Notes under the pieces: generated by a model | The model's database searches: none | The model's input: the letters and a program-made list of their open reading frames with translations, nothing else | Told to the model about the DNA's origin: nothing | Made by a program: the position numbers and the translations under genes | NCBI RefSeq assembly: GCF_014650715.1 | Contig: NZ_BMVM01000005.1 | Location: forward strand, 372,001-436,000 | Length of the DNA: 64,000 bases | Direction: 5' to 3' | Source: Streptomyces bluensis | Lineage (GTDB): Bacteria > Actinomycetota > Actinomycetes > Streptomycetales > Streptomycetaceae | Shown here: piece by piece, positions 36,478-44,468 of the stretch | Numbering within the stretch: position 1 is the first letter of the stretch | How the letters are laid out: every line of letters starts with the position of its first letter

Positions 36478-36678
36478 ATGAAAGTAACCGCCGACCAGAA
36501 CACCTGCTGTGGCGCCGGCCAGTGCGTGCTGCTCGCACCGGAGGTGTTCGACCAGCGCGAGGAGGACGGCATCGTCGTCCTGCTCGACGAGAAACCTCCG
36601 GAGCACCTGCGAGCGGCGGTCCGCGAGGCCGCCGACATGTGCCCCGCCGGTGCCATCGCCGTGCACGAGGACACCTGA
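36478..36678 (+). CDS. [3Fe-4S] ferredoxin (first)
   Basis: 66 residues. Cluster ligands fit Cys10, Cys16 and Cys55 in CCGAGQC and MCPAGAI, the spacing of Streptomyces P450-partner ferredoxins. It carries single electrons to P450. GGAG lies upstream of the ATG, and a P450 gene follows after about 110 nt, so that P450 is its likely partner. Confidence 0.88.
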   Translation: MKVTADQNTCCGAGQCVLLAPEVFDQREEDGIVVLLDEKPPEHLRAAVREAADMCPAGAIAVHEDT

Positions 36679-36787
36679 CCCGTCCCGGGTGCACGCTCCG
36701 AACTCTCCGATCTCTCCGAACTTTTCCTGTCCCATGCCCCCCACCACACGTCACGAGCCCGCAGGGGCTCAAGGAATGGGTGAACCG

Positions 36788-38020
36788 ATGACCATCACGT
36801 CGAACCCGGCGGAAGACCGCGCGGCCGACTCCGGGATCCTTCCGTTTCCGATGGACCGGGCGGCGGGCTGCCCGTTCGATCCGCCGCCCCGGCTCCAGGC
36901 CCAGCAGCAGGAGAAGCCACTCGTCAGGGTCCGTCTCTGGGACGGCAGCACGCCCTGGCTGGTCACCCGGCACGCCGACCAGCGCGCCCTGCTGGGCGAC
37001 CCCCGGGTCAGCGCCGACATCACGCGGCCCGGCTACCCGAGGTCCGCCCCCAGCAACGGCCGGAACAACATCAGCTTCATCCTCATGGACGATCCCGAAC
37101 ACGCCCGGCTCCGCCGGATGGTGACGGGATCGTTCGCCGTCAAGCGGGTGCAGGCGATGCGCCCGGCCGTGCAGAGGATCGTGGACGACCAGATCGACGA
37201 CATGCTGGCCGGCCCCAACCCGGTCGATCTGGTCCAGGCGTTCGCGCTGCCCGTTCCCTCACTGGTCATCTGCGAACTGCTCGGAGTGCCGTACGACGAC
37301 CACGACTTCTTCCAGCGCAACAGCAGTGCCCTGGTCAAACAGAGCCTGTCCGTAGAAGAGCGGACGGCCGCCCACGGCGCGCTCCTCGGCTACCTCGACG
37401 ACCTGATGGGCGAGAAGCTGGCCCGCCCCGCCGACGATCTGCTGTCGAGCCTGGCGACCCGCGTCAAGGACGGTGAGCTGTCCCGCGAGGAGGCGGCCCA
37501 GATGGGCGTGCTCCTGCTCCTGGCGGGGCACGAGACCACGGCCAACATGATCGCCCTCGGCACGGTGGCCCTGCTGGAACACCCCGACCAGCTCGCGCTG
37601 CTGCGCGACGCGGACGACCCGAAGGTGATCGCCGCGGCCGTGGAGGAACTGCTGCGCTACCTCAACGTCACGCACAGCGGGCGGCGCCGGGTGGCGCTTG
37701 AGGACATCGAGATCGCCGGGGAGGTGATCCGCGCGGGCGAAGGGATCGTCCTCCCCAACGAGATCGCCAACCGGGACCCCGAGGTCTTCACCGACCCGGA
37801 CCACCTCGACCTGGAACGCGACGCCCGCCGCCATGTGGCCTTCGGCTTCGGGGTGCACCAGTGCCTCGGCCAGCCGCTGGCCCGGCTGGAGCTCCAGGTC
37901 GTCTACAGCACCCTCTACCGGCGCGTCCCCACGCTGCGGCTGGCCACCGAAGTGGAGAAGCTCCCCTACAAACACGACGGTGCGGTCTACGGCGTCTACG
38001 AACTGCCGGTGGCCTGGTGA
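36788..38020 (+). CDS. Cytochrome P450, CYP105-like (second)
   Basis: 410 residues. The N-terminal PMDRAAGCPFDPP block and STPWLVTRHADQRALL are typical of CYP105. I-helix AGHETTAN, K-helix EELLR and FGVHQCLG with heme ligand Cys359 are complete. CYP105 enzymes often oxidise xenobiotics, terpenoids or macrolides. An in-frame ATG at 36776, with AGGGG 8 nt upstream, may be the true start. A 13-bp stem terminator follows. Confidence 0.88.
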   Translation: MTITSNPAEDRAADSGILPFPMDRAAGCPFDPPPRLQAQQQEKPLVRVRLWDGSTPWLVTRHADQRALLGDPRVSADITRPGYPRSAPSNGRNNISFILMDDPEHARLRRMVTGSFAVKRVQAMRPAVQRIVDDQIDDMLAGPNPVDLVQAFALPVPSLVICELLGVPYDDHDFFQRNSSALVKQSLSVEERTAAHGALLGYLDDLMGEKLARPADDLLSSLATRVKDGELSREEAAQMGVLLLLAGHETTANMIALGTVALLEHPDQLALLRDADDPKVIAAAVEELLRYLNVTHSGRRRVALEDIEIAGEVIRAGEGIVLPNEIANRDPEVFTDPDHLDLERDARRHVAFGFGVHQCLGQPLARLELQVVYSTLYRRVPTLRLATEVEKLPYKHDGAVYGVYELPVAW

Positions 38021-38032
38021 CCGCTCCATGAG

Positions 38033-38072
38033 GAGGGTCCCGCCGCGGACCTGGGCCGACGGCGGGACCCTC
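38033..38072. terminator. 13-bp stem-loop between convergent genes
   Basis: GAGGGTCCCGCCG (38033-38045) and its perfect complement (38060-38072) enclose 14 nt, between the P450 operon and the convergent SDR gene. Confidence 0.75.
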
Positions 38073-38080
38073 GGAGTGCG

Positions 38081-38848
38081 TCAGACGGCGGCCCAGCCGT
38101 CGTCGACGGGCAGGATGGCGCCGTTGACGAACGCGGCGGCGTCGGAGGCGAGGAAGACGATCGCGGCGGCCTGCTCCTCGGCGGTGCCCAGCCTGCCGAT
38201 GTTGGCGCCGATGAACTGACCCACGACCGCGGGCCCGTGGGCCTCGTTGTCGGCGTCGACCTGAATGCCGGTCATGGTGGGGCCGGGGGCGATGGCGTTG
38301 GCGCGGATTCCCTGCTTGCGGTACATGACGGCGAGGTTCTTCACCAGGCCGATCACACCGTGCTTGGAGGCGGTGTACGCGGCACCGGCGGCGCTGCCCC
38401 GCAGCCCCGCCTCGGAGGCGGTGAAGACGATGGAGCCGCGCTCCGCGGCCAGCATGTGCGGCAGGGCGGCCCTGGTCAGCAGGAACGGAGCGGTCAGGTT
38501 GATCCTGATGACGCGCTCCCACTCGGCGTCGTCGACGTCCGCGAGGGCGGACATGCGGTCCATGATCCCGGCGTTGTTCACCAGGACGTCCAGCCCGCCG
38601 AAGGCCGCGACGGCGCGCTCGACGACCGCGTCCACCACCGCCTGGTCGCTCAGGTCACCGATGACAGCGAGAGCGGTGCCCCCGGCGCTCTCGATCGACT
38701 TGACGGTTTCCTCGGCGCCCTCCGGGTTCAGGTCCGCGACGAGGACCTTCGCGCCCTCCTCGGCGAACCGCAGGGCCGCGGCCCGGCCGATGCCGCCTCC
38801 GGCGCCGGTGACGACGACACTGCGGCCCTGAAGCCCGGTGCTGTTCAT
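38081..38848 (-). CDS. SDR-family alcohol dehydrogenase
   Basis: 255 residues. TGAGGGIG cofactor motif, NNAG, and YTASK with upstream Ser are complete; LPVDDGWAAV is a typical C-terminus. In this cluster it is a candidate to oxidise a P450-made alcohol to a ketone. GAGGAG precedes the ATG. It is divergent from the first marR gene and shares its operator region, so both are likely under MarR control. Confidence 0.85.
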   Translation of the reverse strand: MNSTGLQGRSVVVTGAGGGIGRAAALRFAEEGAKVLVADLNPEGAEETVKSIESAGGTALAVIGDLSDQAVVDAVVERAVAAFGGLDVLVNNAGIMDRMSALADVDDAEWERVIRINLTAPFLLTRAALPHMLAAERGSIVFTASEAGLRGSAAGAAYTASKHGVIGLVKNLAVMYRKQGIRANAIAPGPTMTGIQVDADNEAHGPAVVGQFIGANIGRLGTAEEQAAAIVFLASDAAAFVNGAILPVDDGWAAV

Positions 38849-38874
38849 GCTGTCTCCTCGTATCGACCCGCTTG

Positions 38875-38946
38875 TTAGTTGAGTCAGGCAAGCACAAGCG
38901 AGTTATTTGAGTCAAGCAATCGTAAGCTGTTGCTTGACTTAGGCAA
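38875..38946. promoter_or_regulatory. MarR operator cluster, three 17-mer sites
   Basis: Three related 17-mers lie in the divergent SDR/marR gap: 38875-38891, 38903-38919 (TTATTTGAGTCAAGCAA) and 38930-38946 (TTGCTTGACTTAGGCAA). The last two together make a perfect 10-bp inverted repeat, 38910-38919 and 38930-38939, with a 10-nt spacer. TTGACT at 38934-38939 may be the marR -35 element. Confidence 0.7.
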
Positions 38947-38966
38947 ATGTCAGTAAGGTGATGCCC

Positions 38967-39479
38967 ATGCCCACACCACCGCCGGCAGATGCCGCCGCGC
39001 CGGAAGTGACCGACATCGAGCGCGCCCTTACGCGCGTCGCCCGTCTGACCGGCCGGGCCCGGCAGCACGAGCGCCTCATGGCCTCGGCCGGGGTGCCGCT
39101 GGACCGGGCCGCCGTGACGGTGCTGCGCCAGATCGCCGACTCCGAGCCGCTGCGGCCGGGGGAGTTGGCCGGCCGGCTGGTGGTCGAGGCGTCCCATGTC
39201 ACCCGGCAGGTCCAGCAACTCCAGAGGGCCGGCTACGTCACGCGTGTCGCCGACCGCGACGACCGCCGTGCCCGGCGCATCGAGCTCACTCCGGCCGGGC
39301 GGTCCGCCGTCGACCGCATACAGGAGGTGTGCCGCCGTGGCATGCGGAGGTCGCTGGCCGACTGGTCGCCGGAAGAGCTTCGTGACCTCGCGGCCCTCCT
39401 CCACCGCCTGGTCGACGACTTCCTGGCCCACGTCGAATCGGCCGCGGCCGAAGCGCGGGCCCTGGCCGCGCCCGCCTGA
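38967..39479 (+). CDS. MarR-family regulator (first of two paralogues)
   Basis: 170 residues. The winged helix spans about 45-115 (RPGELAGRLVVEASHVTRQVQQL and the DRDDRR wing). It is closely similar along its length to the MarR protein at 52219. AAGG lies 8 nt upstream of the ATG used; GTG at 38958 and ATG at 38961 are alternatives. It probably represses itself, the divergent SDR and the first P450 through shared 17-mers, and is released by a phenolic or other hydrophobic ligand. Confidence 0.87.
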   Translation: MPTPPPADAAAPEVTDIERALTRVARLTGRARQHERLMASAGVPLDRAAVTVLRQIADSEPLRPGELAGRLVVEASHVTRQVQQLQRAGYVTRVADRDDRRARRIELTPAGRSAVDRIQEVCRRGMRRSLADWSPEELRDLAALLHRLVDDFLAHVESAAAEARALAAPA

Positions 39480-39489
39480 CGCCGGGGTA

Positions 39490-39596
39490 TCGCACGTGCG
39501 AGCGGCTGCCCCCAAGGTCCTTCTGATGGATCTCCGCGATGTCGCGGCGTCCGGCACGCTCCCCCACTGCCTCAAGGGCGTGGGGGGTACCCCCAC
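39490..39596. other. Palindromes between marR and response regulator
   Basis: The 237-nt gap holds a 12-bp perfect palindrome containing CACGTG (39490-39501) and a GTGGGGG/CCCCCAC hairpin with GTA loop (39580-39596), probably the marR terminator. Confidence 0.55.
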
Positions 39597-39716
39597 CCGC
39601 CGCACGAGCTCGCCCTTCCGCCCCCTCACGCCCCCAAGGGGCCTTCAGTGACGCCCGCGTGTGCCGGCCGCCGCCCTCCCGGTGCGTGGCACGAGCCCTG
39701 GACGAATGGTCTTTCC

Positions 39717-40439
39717 ATGTACGGCAGCATCAGTGAGAAACCCTCGGTCGCTCGTGGAGAGGGCCAGCACGTTCTGATCGTCGCCGACGATCCGGGCACG
39801 TCCGAACTGCTCTCGACGACGCTGGAACTGGCGGGCTATCGGACCGGCACGACGACGACGGTGGGCGAGGTGGTGGCACAACTGGCCGAGGGGCCCGTCG
39901 ACCTCGTGATCCTCGACACGACGCTGCCGGACCTGGAGGGGTTCGACGAGGGACGCCGCCCCGTGATCGCCCACCGCCCGCCGGTGCTCCTCCTGACCGC
40001 CTACGACGAACTGGGCAAGATCCTCCCGGAACTCGGGCTGGGGGAGCTGGACTACGTCACCAAACCCCTGCGGATCGCCGAAGTCCTGGCGCGCGTCCGG
40101 GTGTTACTGCGCGGCAGGGTGCTCTCACGGCGGGAGGGCGTGCTGGACTACGGCGATCTGGTGCTGGACGACGTCACCTGCCAGGCGCGGCGCGGACAGC
40201 GGGTGCTGGACCTCACGCCCGCGGAGTTCCGGCTGCTGCGCCATCTGCTGGGCAACGCCCACAAGGTGCTGTCGAAGGAGCAGATCGCCCGGTACGTCTG
40301 GGGCGAGTACCGAGGCGACAACGCGATCGAGCAGCTCGTCTCCCGGCTGCGGCGCAAGGTGAACCAGGGCGGTCCGGCGCTGATCCACACCCGCCGTGGA
40401 TTCGGCTACTGGCTGGGCCGTCCGGGAGGCAGGGCGTGA
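39717..40439 (+). CDS. Orphan OmpR-family response regulator
   Basis: 240 residues. A receiver domain with Asp pair in VADDPGT, phospho-acceptor Asp67 in VILDTTLPD and Lys in VTKPL; the segment between beta3 and beta4 is shorter than usual. The C-terminal winged helix (LTPAEFRLLRHLL to LVSRLRRKVN and RGFGYWLG) is complete. No kinase gene adjoins. GTG at 39648, preceded by AAGGGG, is an alternative start. The direct repeats at 40692-40729 are a likely target. Confidence 0.83.
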   Translation: MYGSISEKPSVARGEGQHVLIVADDPGTSELLSTTLELAGYRTGTTTTVGEVVAQLAEGPVDLVILDTTLPDLEGFDEGRRPVIAHRPPVLLLTAYDELGKILPELGLGELDYVTKPLRIAEVLARVRVLLRGRVLSRREGVLDYGDLVLDDVTCQARRGQRVLDLTPAEFRLLRHLLGNAHKVLSKEQIARYVWGEYRGDNAIEQLVSRLRRKVNQGGPALIHTRRGFGYWLGRPGGRA

Positions 40440-40814
40440 GGTGAGCCTTCTGTGCCGTTTTCGCTCAGCAAACGCACCCGTGCAGGCGCGGCCTGCGCTG
40501 CGCTCCTCGGTGTCCCGGGACGGGGAGTGGGGTGGTCTCGTGGAGGTCCTTCCGTCCGGTCGCGGCGCCTGCTCGGGCGCACCGTGGTGCCGTATGAACT
40601 GCTCCGGCAGGCCAGCTGGTTGGGTGCCCGTGTCCTGTTCTGCCGGTGCTCTCGGTGCGGCGGTGAGGCGTTCGGGCGTGATCCGGGTCACGTCAGCTTT
40701 CTGTCAGGAAACTGTCCGGGAGGCGTCAGACCACTCTGTTTGCATGTGCTCATCGAGGCCTCGACTTCACCCGGCGCTCCGCTCGGACCGGAGCCCCCAC
40801 CCCCGAGGAGAGAC
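40440..40814. other. Leader region of the third P450 operon
   Basis: 375 nt without a supportable gene. The notable content is the 11-bp-period repeat set at 40692-40729, with the probable promoter just downstream, near 40735-40750. Confidence 0.6.
40692..40729 (+). promoter_or_regulatory. Four GTCAG-type direct repeats, 11-bp period
   Basis: GTCAG at 40692, 40703 and 40725 and GTCCG at 40714 start exactly 11 bp apart; ATCCG at 40681 is a weaker fifth. This is the helical-face spacing used by OmpR/PhoB and SARP winged-helix proteins. The last repeat is 86 nt upstream of the P450 start, and the OmpR-type gene directly precedes. Confidence 0.65.
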
Positions 40815-42056
40815 ATGGCCGACGCCCTGGCCGGCGCCACGCCCGACGCGGCCCCGGCGGTCCCCGAGTATCCGATGCCCCGGGACATGGGCTGCCCGCT
40901 CGCCCCGCCGCCGGCCCTGGGACCCCTGCGGGACGGTAAACCCGTCACCAAGGTCCGCATCTGGAACGGCAGCACGCCCTGGCTGATCACCCGTCACGCC
41001 GACCAGCGGGCCCTGCTCACCGACCCCCGCGTCAGCAACGACGACCACGAGCCCGACTTCCCCCACGTCAACGCCCACCGGGCCGCGATCGCACCGCACA
41101 CACCGAAGCTCATCACCAACACCGACGCCCCGGAGCACACCCGGCTGCGCCGGTCGGTCAACGCCCCGTTCCTCGTCAAGCGGATCGAGGCCATGCGGCC
41201 CGCCATCCAGAAGACCGTCGACGGCCTGATCGACACCATGCTCGCCGGGCCCAACCCCGCCGACCTGCTCACCGCGTTGGCGCTGCCCCTGCCCTCCCTG
41301 GTCATCGCCGACCTGCTCGGCGTGCCGTACAAGGACCACGGGTTCTTCCAGGAGAACAGCAACCGCGCCCTCGACAGCTCCCTCACCGCGGAGGAGGCGT
41401 CGGCCGCGAGCCGGGCGCTGGGCCAGTACATGGACACGTTGTTCCGGGAGAAGCTCGACACCCCGGGTGACGACGTGCTGTCCGAGATGGCCGGGCGGGT
41501 CAAGTCCGGTGAGATGGCCCACCAGGAGGCCGTCAACATGGGCGTCGCCATGCTGATCGCCGGTCACGAGACCACCGCCACGATGATCAGCCTCGGCACC
41601 CTCGCCCTGCTGCGGCACCCCGACCAGCTCGCGCTGCTGCGCGAGAGCGACGACCCGAAGTTCATCGCGGGCGCGGTGGAGGAACTGCTGCGCTACCTGT
41701 CCATCGTCCACTCGGGGCTGCGCCGGGTCGCCAAGGAGGACATCCAGATCGGCGACCAGGTCATCCGCAAGGGCGACGGCATCCTCTTCGACCTGCACTC
41801 CGCCAACTGGGACCCGCAGGCGTTCCCCGCGAGCGAGCGACTGGACCTGAGCCGTCCCGCGCGTCAGCACAACGCGTTCGGCTACGGGCCCCACCAGTGC
41901 CTCGGCCAGAACCTGGCACGCCTGGAGCTCCAGGTCGTCTACGGCACGCTCTACAAGCGCGTTCCCACGCTGAGCCTGGCCGCTCCGATAGAACAACTGC
42001 CGTTCAACCACACGGGTACCACCTACGGCGTCAAGTGCCTTCCCGTCCGCTGGTGA
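40815..42056 (+). CDS. Cytochrome P450, CYP105-like (third)
   Basis: 413 residues. N-terminal MPRDMGCPLAPPP and STPWLITRHADQRALL are like the second P450, of which it is a diverged paralogue. I-helix AGHETTAT, K-helix EELLR and FGYGPHQCLG with heme ligand Cys362 are complete. GAGGAG precedes the ATG. It leads an operon with ferredoxin, ferredoxin reductase, SDR, BVMO and SMP-30-like genes and probably makes the first hydroxylation in that route. Confidence 0.88.
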   Translation: MADALAGATPDAAPAVPEYPMPRDMGCPLAPPPALGPLRDGKPVTKVRIWNGSTPWLITRHADQRALLTDPRVSNDDHEPDFPHVNAHRAAIAPHTPKLITNTDAPEHTRLRRSVNAPFLVKRIEAMRPAIQKTVDGLIDTMLAGPNPADLLTALALPLPSLVIADLLGVPYKDHGFFQENSNRALDSSLTAEEASAASRALGQYMDTLFREKLDTPGDDVLSEMAGRVKSGEMAHQEAVNMGVAMLIAGHETTATMISLGTLALLRHPDQLALLRESDDPKFIAGAVEELLRYLSIVHSGLRRVAKEDIQIGDQVIRKGDGILFDLHSANWDPQAFPASERLDLSRPARQHNAFGYGPHQCLGQNLARLELQVVYGTLYKRVPTLSLAAPIEQLPFNHTGTTYGVKCLPVRW

Positions 42057-42116
42057 CGTACCCCCAGGTACCCCTCACAGAAAACCGACCCCCCACAGAT
42101 GACTGAGGAGCAGACC

Positions 42117-42314
42117 ATGCGGGTGGAACTGGACGAGCCGAAATGCGTGGCGTCGGGACAGTGCGTCATGGCATCCCCTGAGGTGTTCGACCAGCGGGAC
42201 GAGGACGGCGTCGCGATCCTGCTGGAGGAGAGGCCCGGCGAGGAACTCCTCGACGGGGTGCGGGAGGCCGTGGCCATCTGCCCCGCGGCGGCCATCCGGC
42301 TGGTGGAGGAGTGA
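42117..42314 (+). CDS. [3Fe-4S] ferredoxin (second)
   Basis: 65 residues. Ligands Cys10, Cys16 and Cys55 in CVASGQC and ICPAAAI match the first ferredoxin, of which it is a paralogue. GAGGAG 6 nt upstream favours ATG 42117 over 42099. Its stop overlaps the reductase start by 4 nt, so electron partners are made together. Confidence 0.87.
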   Translation: MRVELDEPKCVASGQCVMASPEVFDQRDEDGVAILLEERPGEELLDGVREAVAICPAAAIRLVEE

Positions 42315-43495
42315 ACCGCGTCGTCGTCGTGGGCGCCTCGGCCGCCGGACTCGCGGCGGTCGAGACGCTGCGCCGCGAGGGCTACGACGGCACGCTCACC
42401 CTCGTCGGTGACGAACCGCACGCCCCGTACGACCGACCGCCGCTGTCCAAACAGCTCCTGGCCGGCGAGTGGAGCCCCGACCGGCTGGCGCTGCGCCACT
42501 CGGCCGACCTCGACACCCTCGATCTCGACCTGCGCCTCGGCGTCGCCGCGACCGGGCTGGACGTGCCGGGCCGTACGGTGCGTCTGGCGGACGGTGCGAC
42601 GGTGCCGTACGACGGTCTGGTGGTCGCCACCGGGGTGCGCCCCCGCCGGCTGCCCGGTGAAGGCGCCCATGTGCTGCGCACCCTTGACGACGCCGTCGCC
42701 CTGCGGGACCGGCTGGAGCCCGGGGTCCGGGTGGTCGTCGTCGGCGCCGGGTTCCTCGGGGCCGAGGCCGCCGCCGTGGCGTCGCGGCTCGGCGCCGAGG
42801 TGACCCTGCTGGAACCGGCGCCGGTGCCGCTCGCCCACGCGATCGGCGACGAGATCGGGCAGGTGCTGTCGCGGGCCCATCTGGACCACGGGGTGAACCT
42901 GCGCACCGGAGTCACCGTGACCGCGGTGACCGAGGACGGGGTACGGCTCGCGGACGGTGAACGCGTCGACGCCGACGAGGTGCTGGTCGCCATCGGCTCG
43001 CTGCCGAACACCGAGTGGCTCGCCGACAGCGGCCTGTCGACCGGAGACGGGCTGAACTGCGACGAGTACTGCGAGGCCGCACAGCACGTGTACGCCGCCG
43101 GTGACGTCGCCCGCTGGTACAACCCGCTGTTCGGGGTGCCCATGCGGATCGAGCACCGCACCAACGCCGCCGAACAGGGCATGGCCGCCGCCCGCAACCT
43201 CCTGCGGCCCGAGGCCCGTAAACCGTTCGCGCCGGTGCCGTACTTCTGGTCCGACCAGTACGACATGAAGATCCAGGCGTACGGCTACCTGCGCGGGCAC
43301 GACGAAGTGGCGGTGGTGGACGGGGACTTGGAGACGCGCCGGTTCGTGGCCGCCTACCGCACCGGCGACCGCCTCACCGGCACCCTCGCCGTCGGTATGC
43401 CGCCCAAGGCGATCCGTTCGTGGCGCCAGGCCATCGCGACCGGCGCGACCTGGCGTGAGGCCGTGCCCACGGGAGACACCGGCGATGACCGCTGA
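42311..43495 (+). CDS. Ferredoxin reductase, FAD/NAD(P)H-dependent
   Basis: 394 residues from GTG. FAD-binding VVVGASAAGLAAVE, YDRPPLSKQ, NAD(P)-binding VVVVGAGFLGAEAA and YAAGDVARW are in the order of the putidaredoxin reductase family, including the C-terminal YFWSDQYDMKIQAYG. It passes electrons from NAD(P)H to ferredoxin. It is the only reductase seen in the cluster, so it may serve all three P450s. Confidence 0.9.
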   Translation: MNRVVVVGASAAGLAAVETLRREGYDGTLTLVGDEPHAPYDRPPLSKQLLAGEWSPDRLALRHSADLDTLDLDLRLGVAATGLDVPGRTVRLADGATVPYDGLVVATGVRPRRLPGEGAHVLRTLDDAVALRDRLEPGVRVVVVGAGFLGAEAAAVASRLGAEVTLLEPAPVPLAHAIGDEIGQVLSRAHLDHGVNLRTGVTVTAVTEDGVRLADGERVDADEVLVAIGSLPNTEWLADSGLSTGDGLNCDEYCEAAQHVYAAGDVARWYNPLFGVPMRIEHRTNAAEQGMAAARNLLRPEARKPFAPVPYFWSDQYDMKIQAYGYLRGHDEVAVVDGDLETRRFVAAYRTGDRLTGTLAVGMPPKAIRSWRQAIATGATWREAVPTGDTGDDR

Positions 43496-43511
43496 CATCA
43501 AGGAGGCCGCC

Positions 43512-44351
43512 ATGGCGGATCGCCTCACTGACGAGCGCCGCGACGTGGTCGTGGTCACGGGCGCGGGAGGTATGGGTACGGCCATCGCGCGCCGCCTGGG
43601 CAGCGGGCGGACCCTGTTCCTCGCCGAGTCCTCGCGCGGACACCTCGACCGGGCCGTGGCCGCGCTCACCTCCGAGGGCTACGCCGTGCACGGGGTGCTG
43701 ACCGACGTGTCCGACCGTGCGTCGGTCGAGAAGCTCGCGCAGGAGGCCGCCGGCGCGGGCCGCCTCTGCGCCGTCGTGCACACCGCGGGCGTCTCCCCGG
43801 CGACCGCGTCGGCGAGGACGATCATCGAGGTCAACCTCCTCGGCACGGTCCATGTGATCGACGCGTTCGAGAAGGTGGCCACGCGCGGCACCTCGCTCGT
43901 CGTGATCTCCAGCATGGCGGGCCACTACGCCTCGCTGAGCCGGGACGACGAGGCCGCGCTCGCCACGGCCGAGGCGGAGGACCTCCTCGGGCTCGCCGCC
44001 GTCGCCGCCGTCGGAGACGACGCGGGCACCGCCTACATGGTGTCCAAGCGCGCCAACCACGTACGGGTGGAAGCGGCCGCGCTCGCCTGGAACCAGCGCG
44101 GGGCGACGGTCAACACCGTCAGCCCCGGGGTGATCTCCACCGCGATGTCGCAGGCCGAGGCCGAGTCGCCCAGCGGCGCACACATGCTCAGGATGCTCGA
44201 CGACTGCGGCGCCGGCCGCACCGGCACACCGGGAGAGATCGCCGAGGCCGTCGCCTTCCTCACCGGTCCCCAGGCGCGGTTCATCACCGGCACCGATCTC
44301 CTCGTCGACGGCGGGCAGGCCGCCTGGGTACGCCGGCACATGCGGCACTGA
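43512..44351 (+). CDS. SDR-family dehydrogenase (second in cluster)
   Basis: 279 residues. TGAGGMGTAIA cofactor motif, Ser in VVISSMAG and YMVSK are present; the segment between Ser and Tyr is longer than usual (about 40 residues). GGAGG 6 nt before ATG 43512 decides the start, though ATG 43485 overlaps the reductase gene. It probably turns the P450 product alcohol into the ketone used by the BVMO. Confidence 0.82.
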   Translation: MADRLTDERRDVVVVTGAGGMGTAIARRLGSGRTLFLAESSRGHLDRAVAALTSEGYAVHGVLTDVSDRASVEKLAQEAAGAGRLCAVVHTAGVSPATASARTIIEVNLLGTVHVIDAFEKVATRGTSLVVISSMAGHYASLSRDDEAALATAEAEDLLGLAAVAAVGDDAGTAYMVSKRANHVRVEAAALAWNQRGATVNTVSPGVISTAMSQAEAESPSGAHMLRMLDDCGAGRTGTPGEIAEAVAFLTGPQARFITGTDLLVDGGQAAWVRRHMRH

Positions 44352-44429
44352 ACCATCACGCCGACCCGGCGCCGCCCGCGCTCGTGCCCGGCGTCCGGTC
44401 AGCCGCATTCCCATGATCAACCGAGGACT

Positions 44430-44459
44430 CCGGACACAAGAGAACCGGACACAAGAGAA
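44430..44459. repeat. 15-bp tandem repeat before BVMO gene
   Basis: CCGGACACAAGAGAA is repeated exactly at 44430-44444 and 44445-44459, ending 9 nt before the BVMO start. The GAGAA/GAGAAG parts lie where the ribosome site should be. Confidence 0.8.
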
Positions 44460-44468
44460 GAGGACAGC

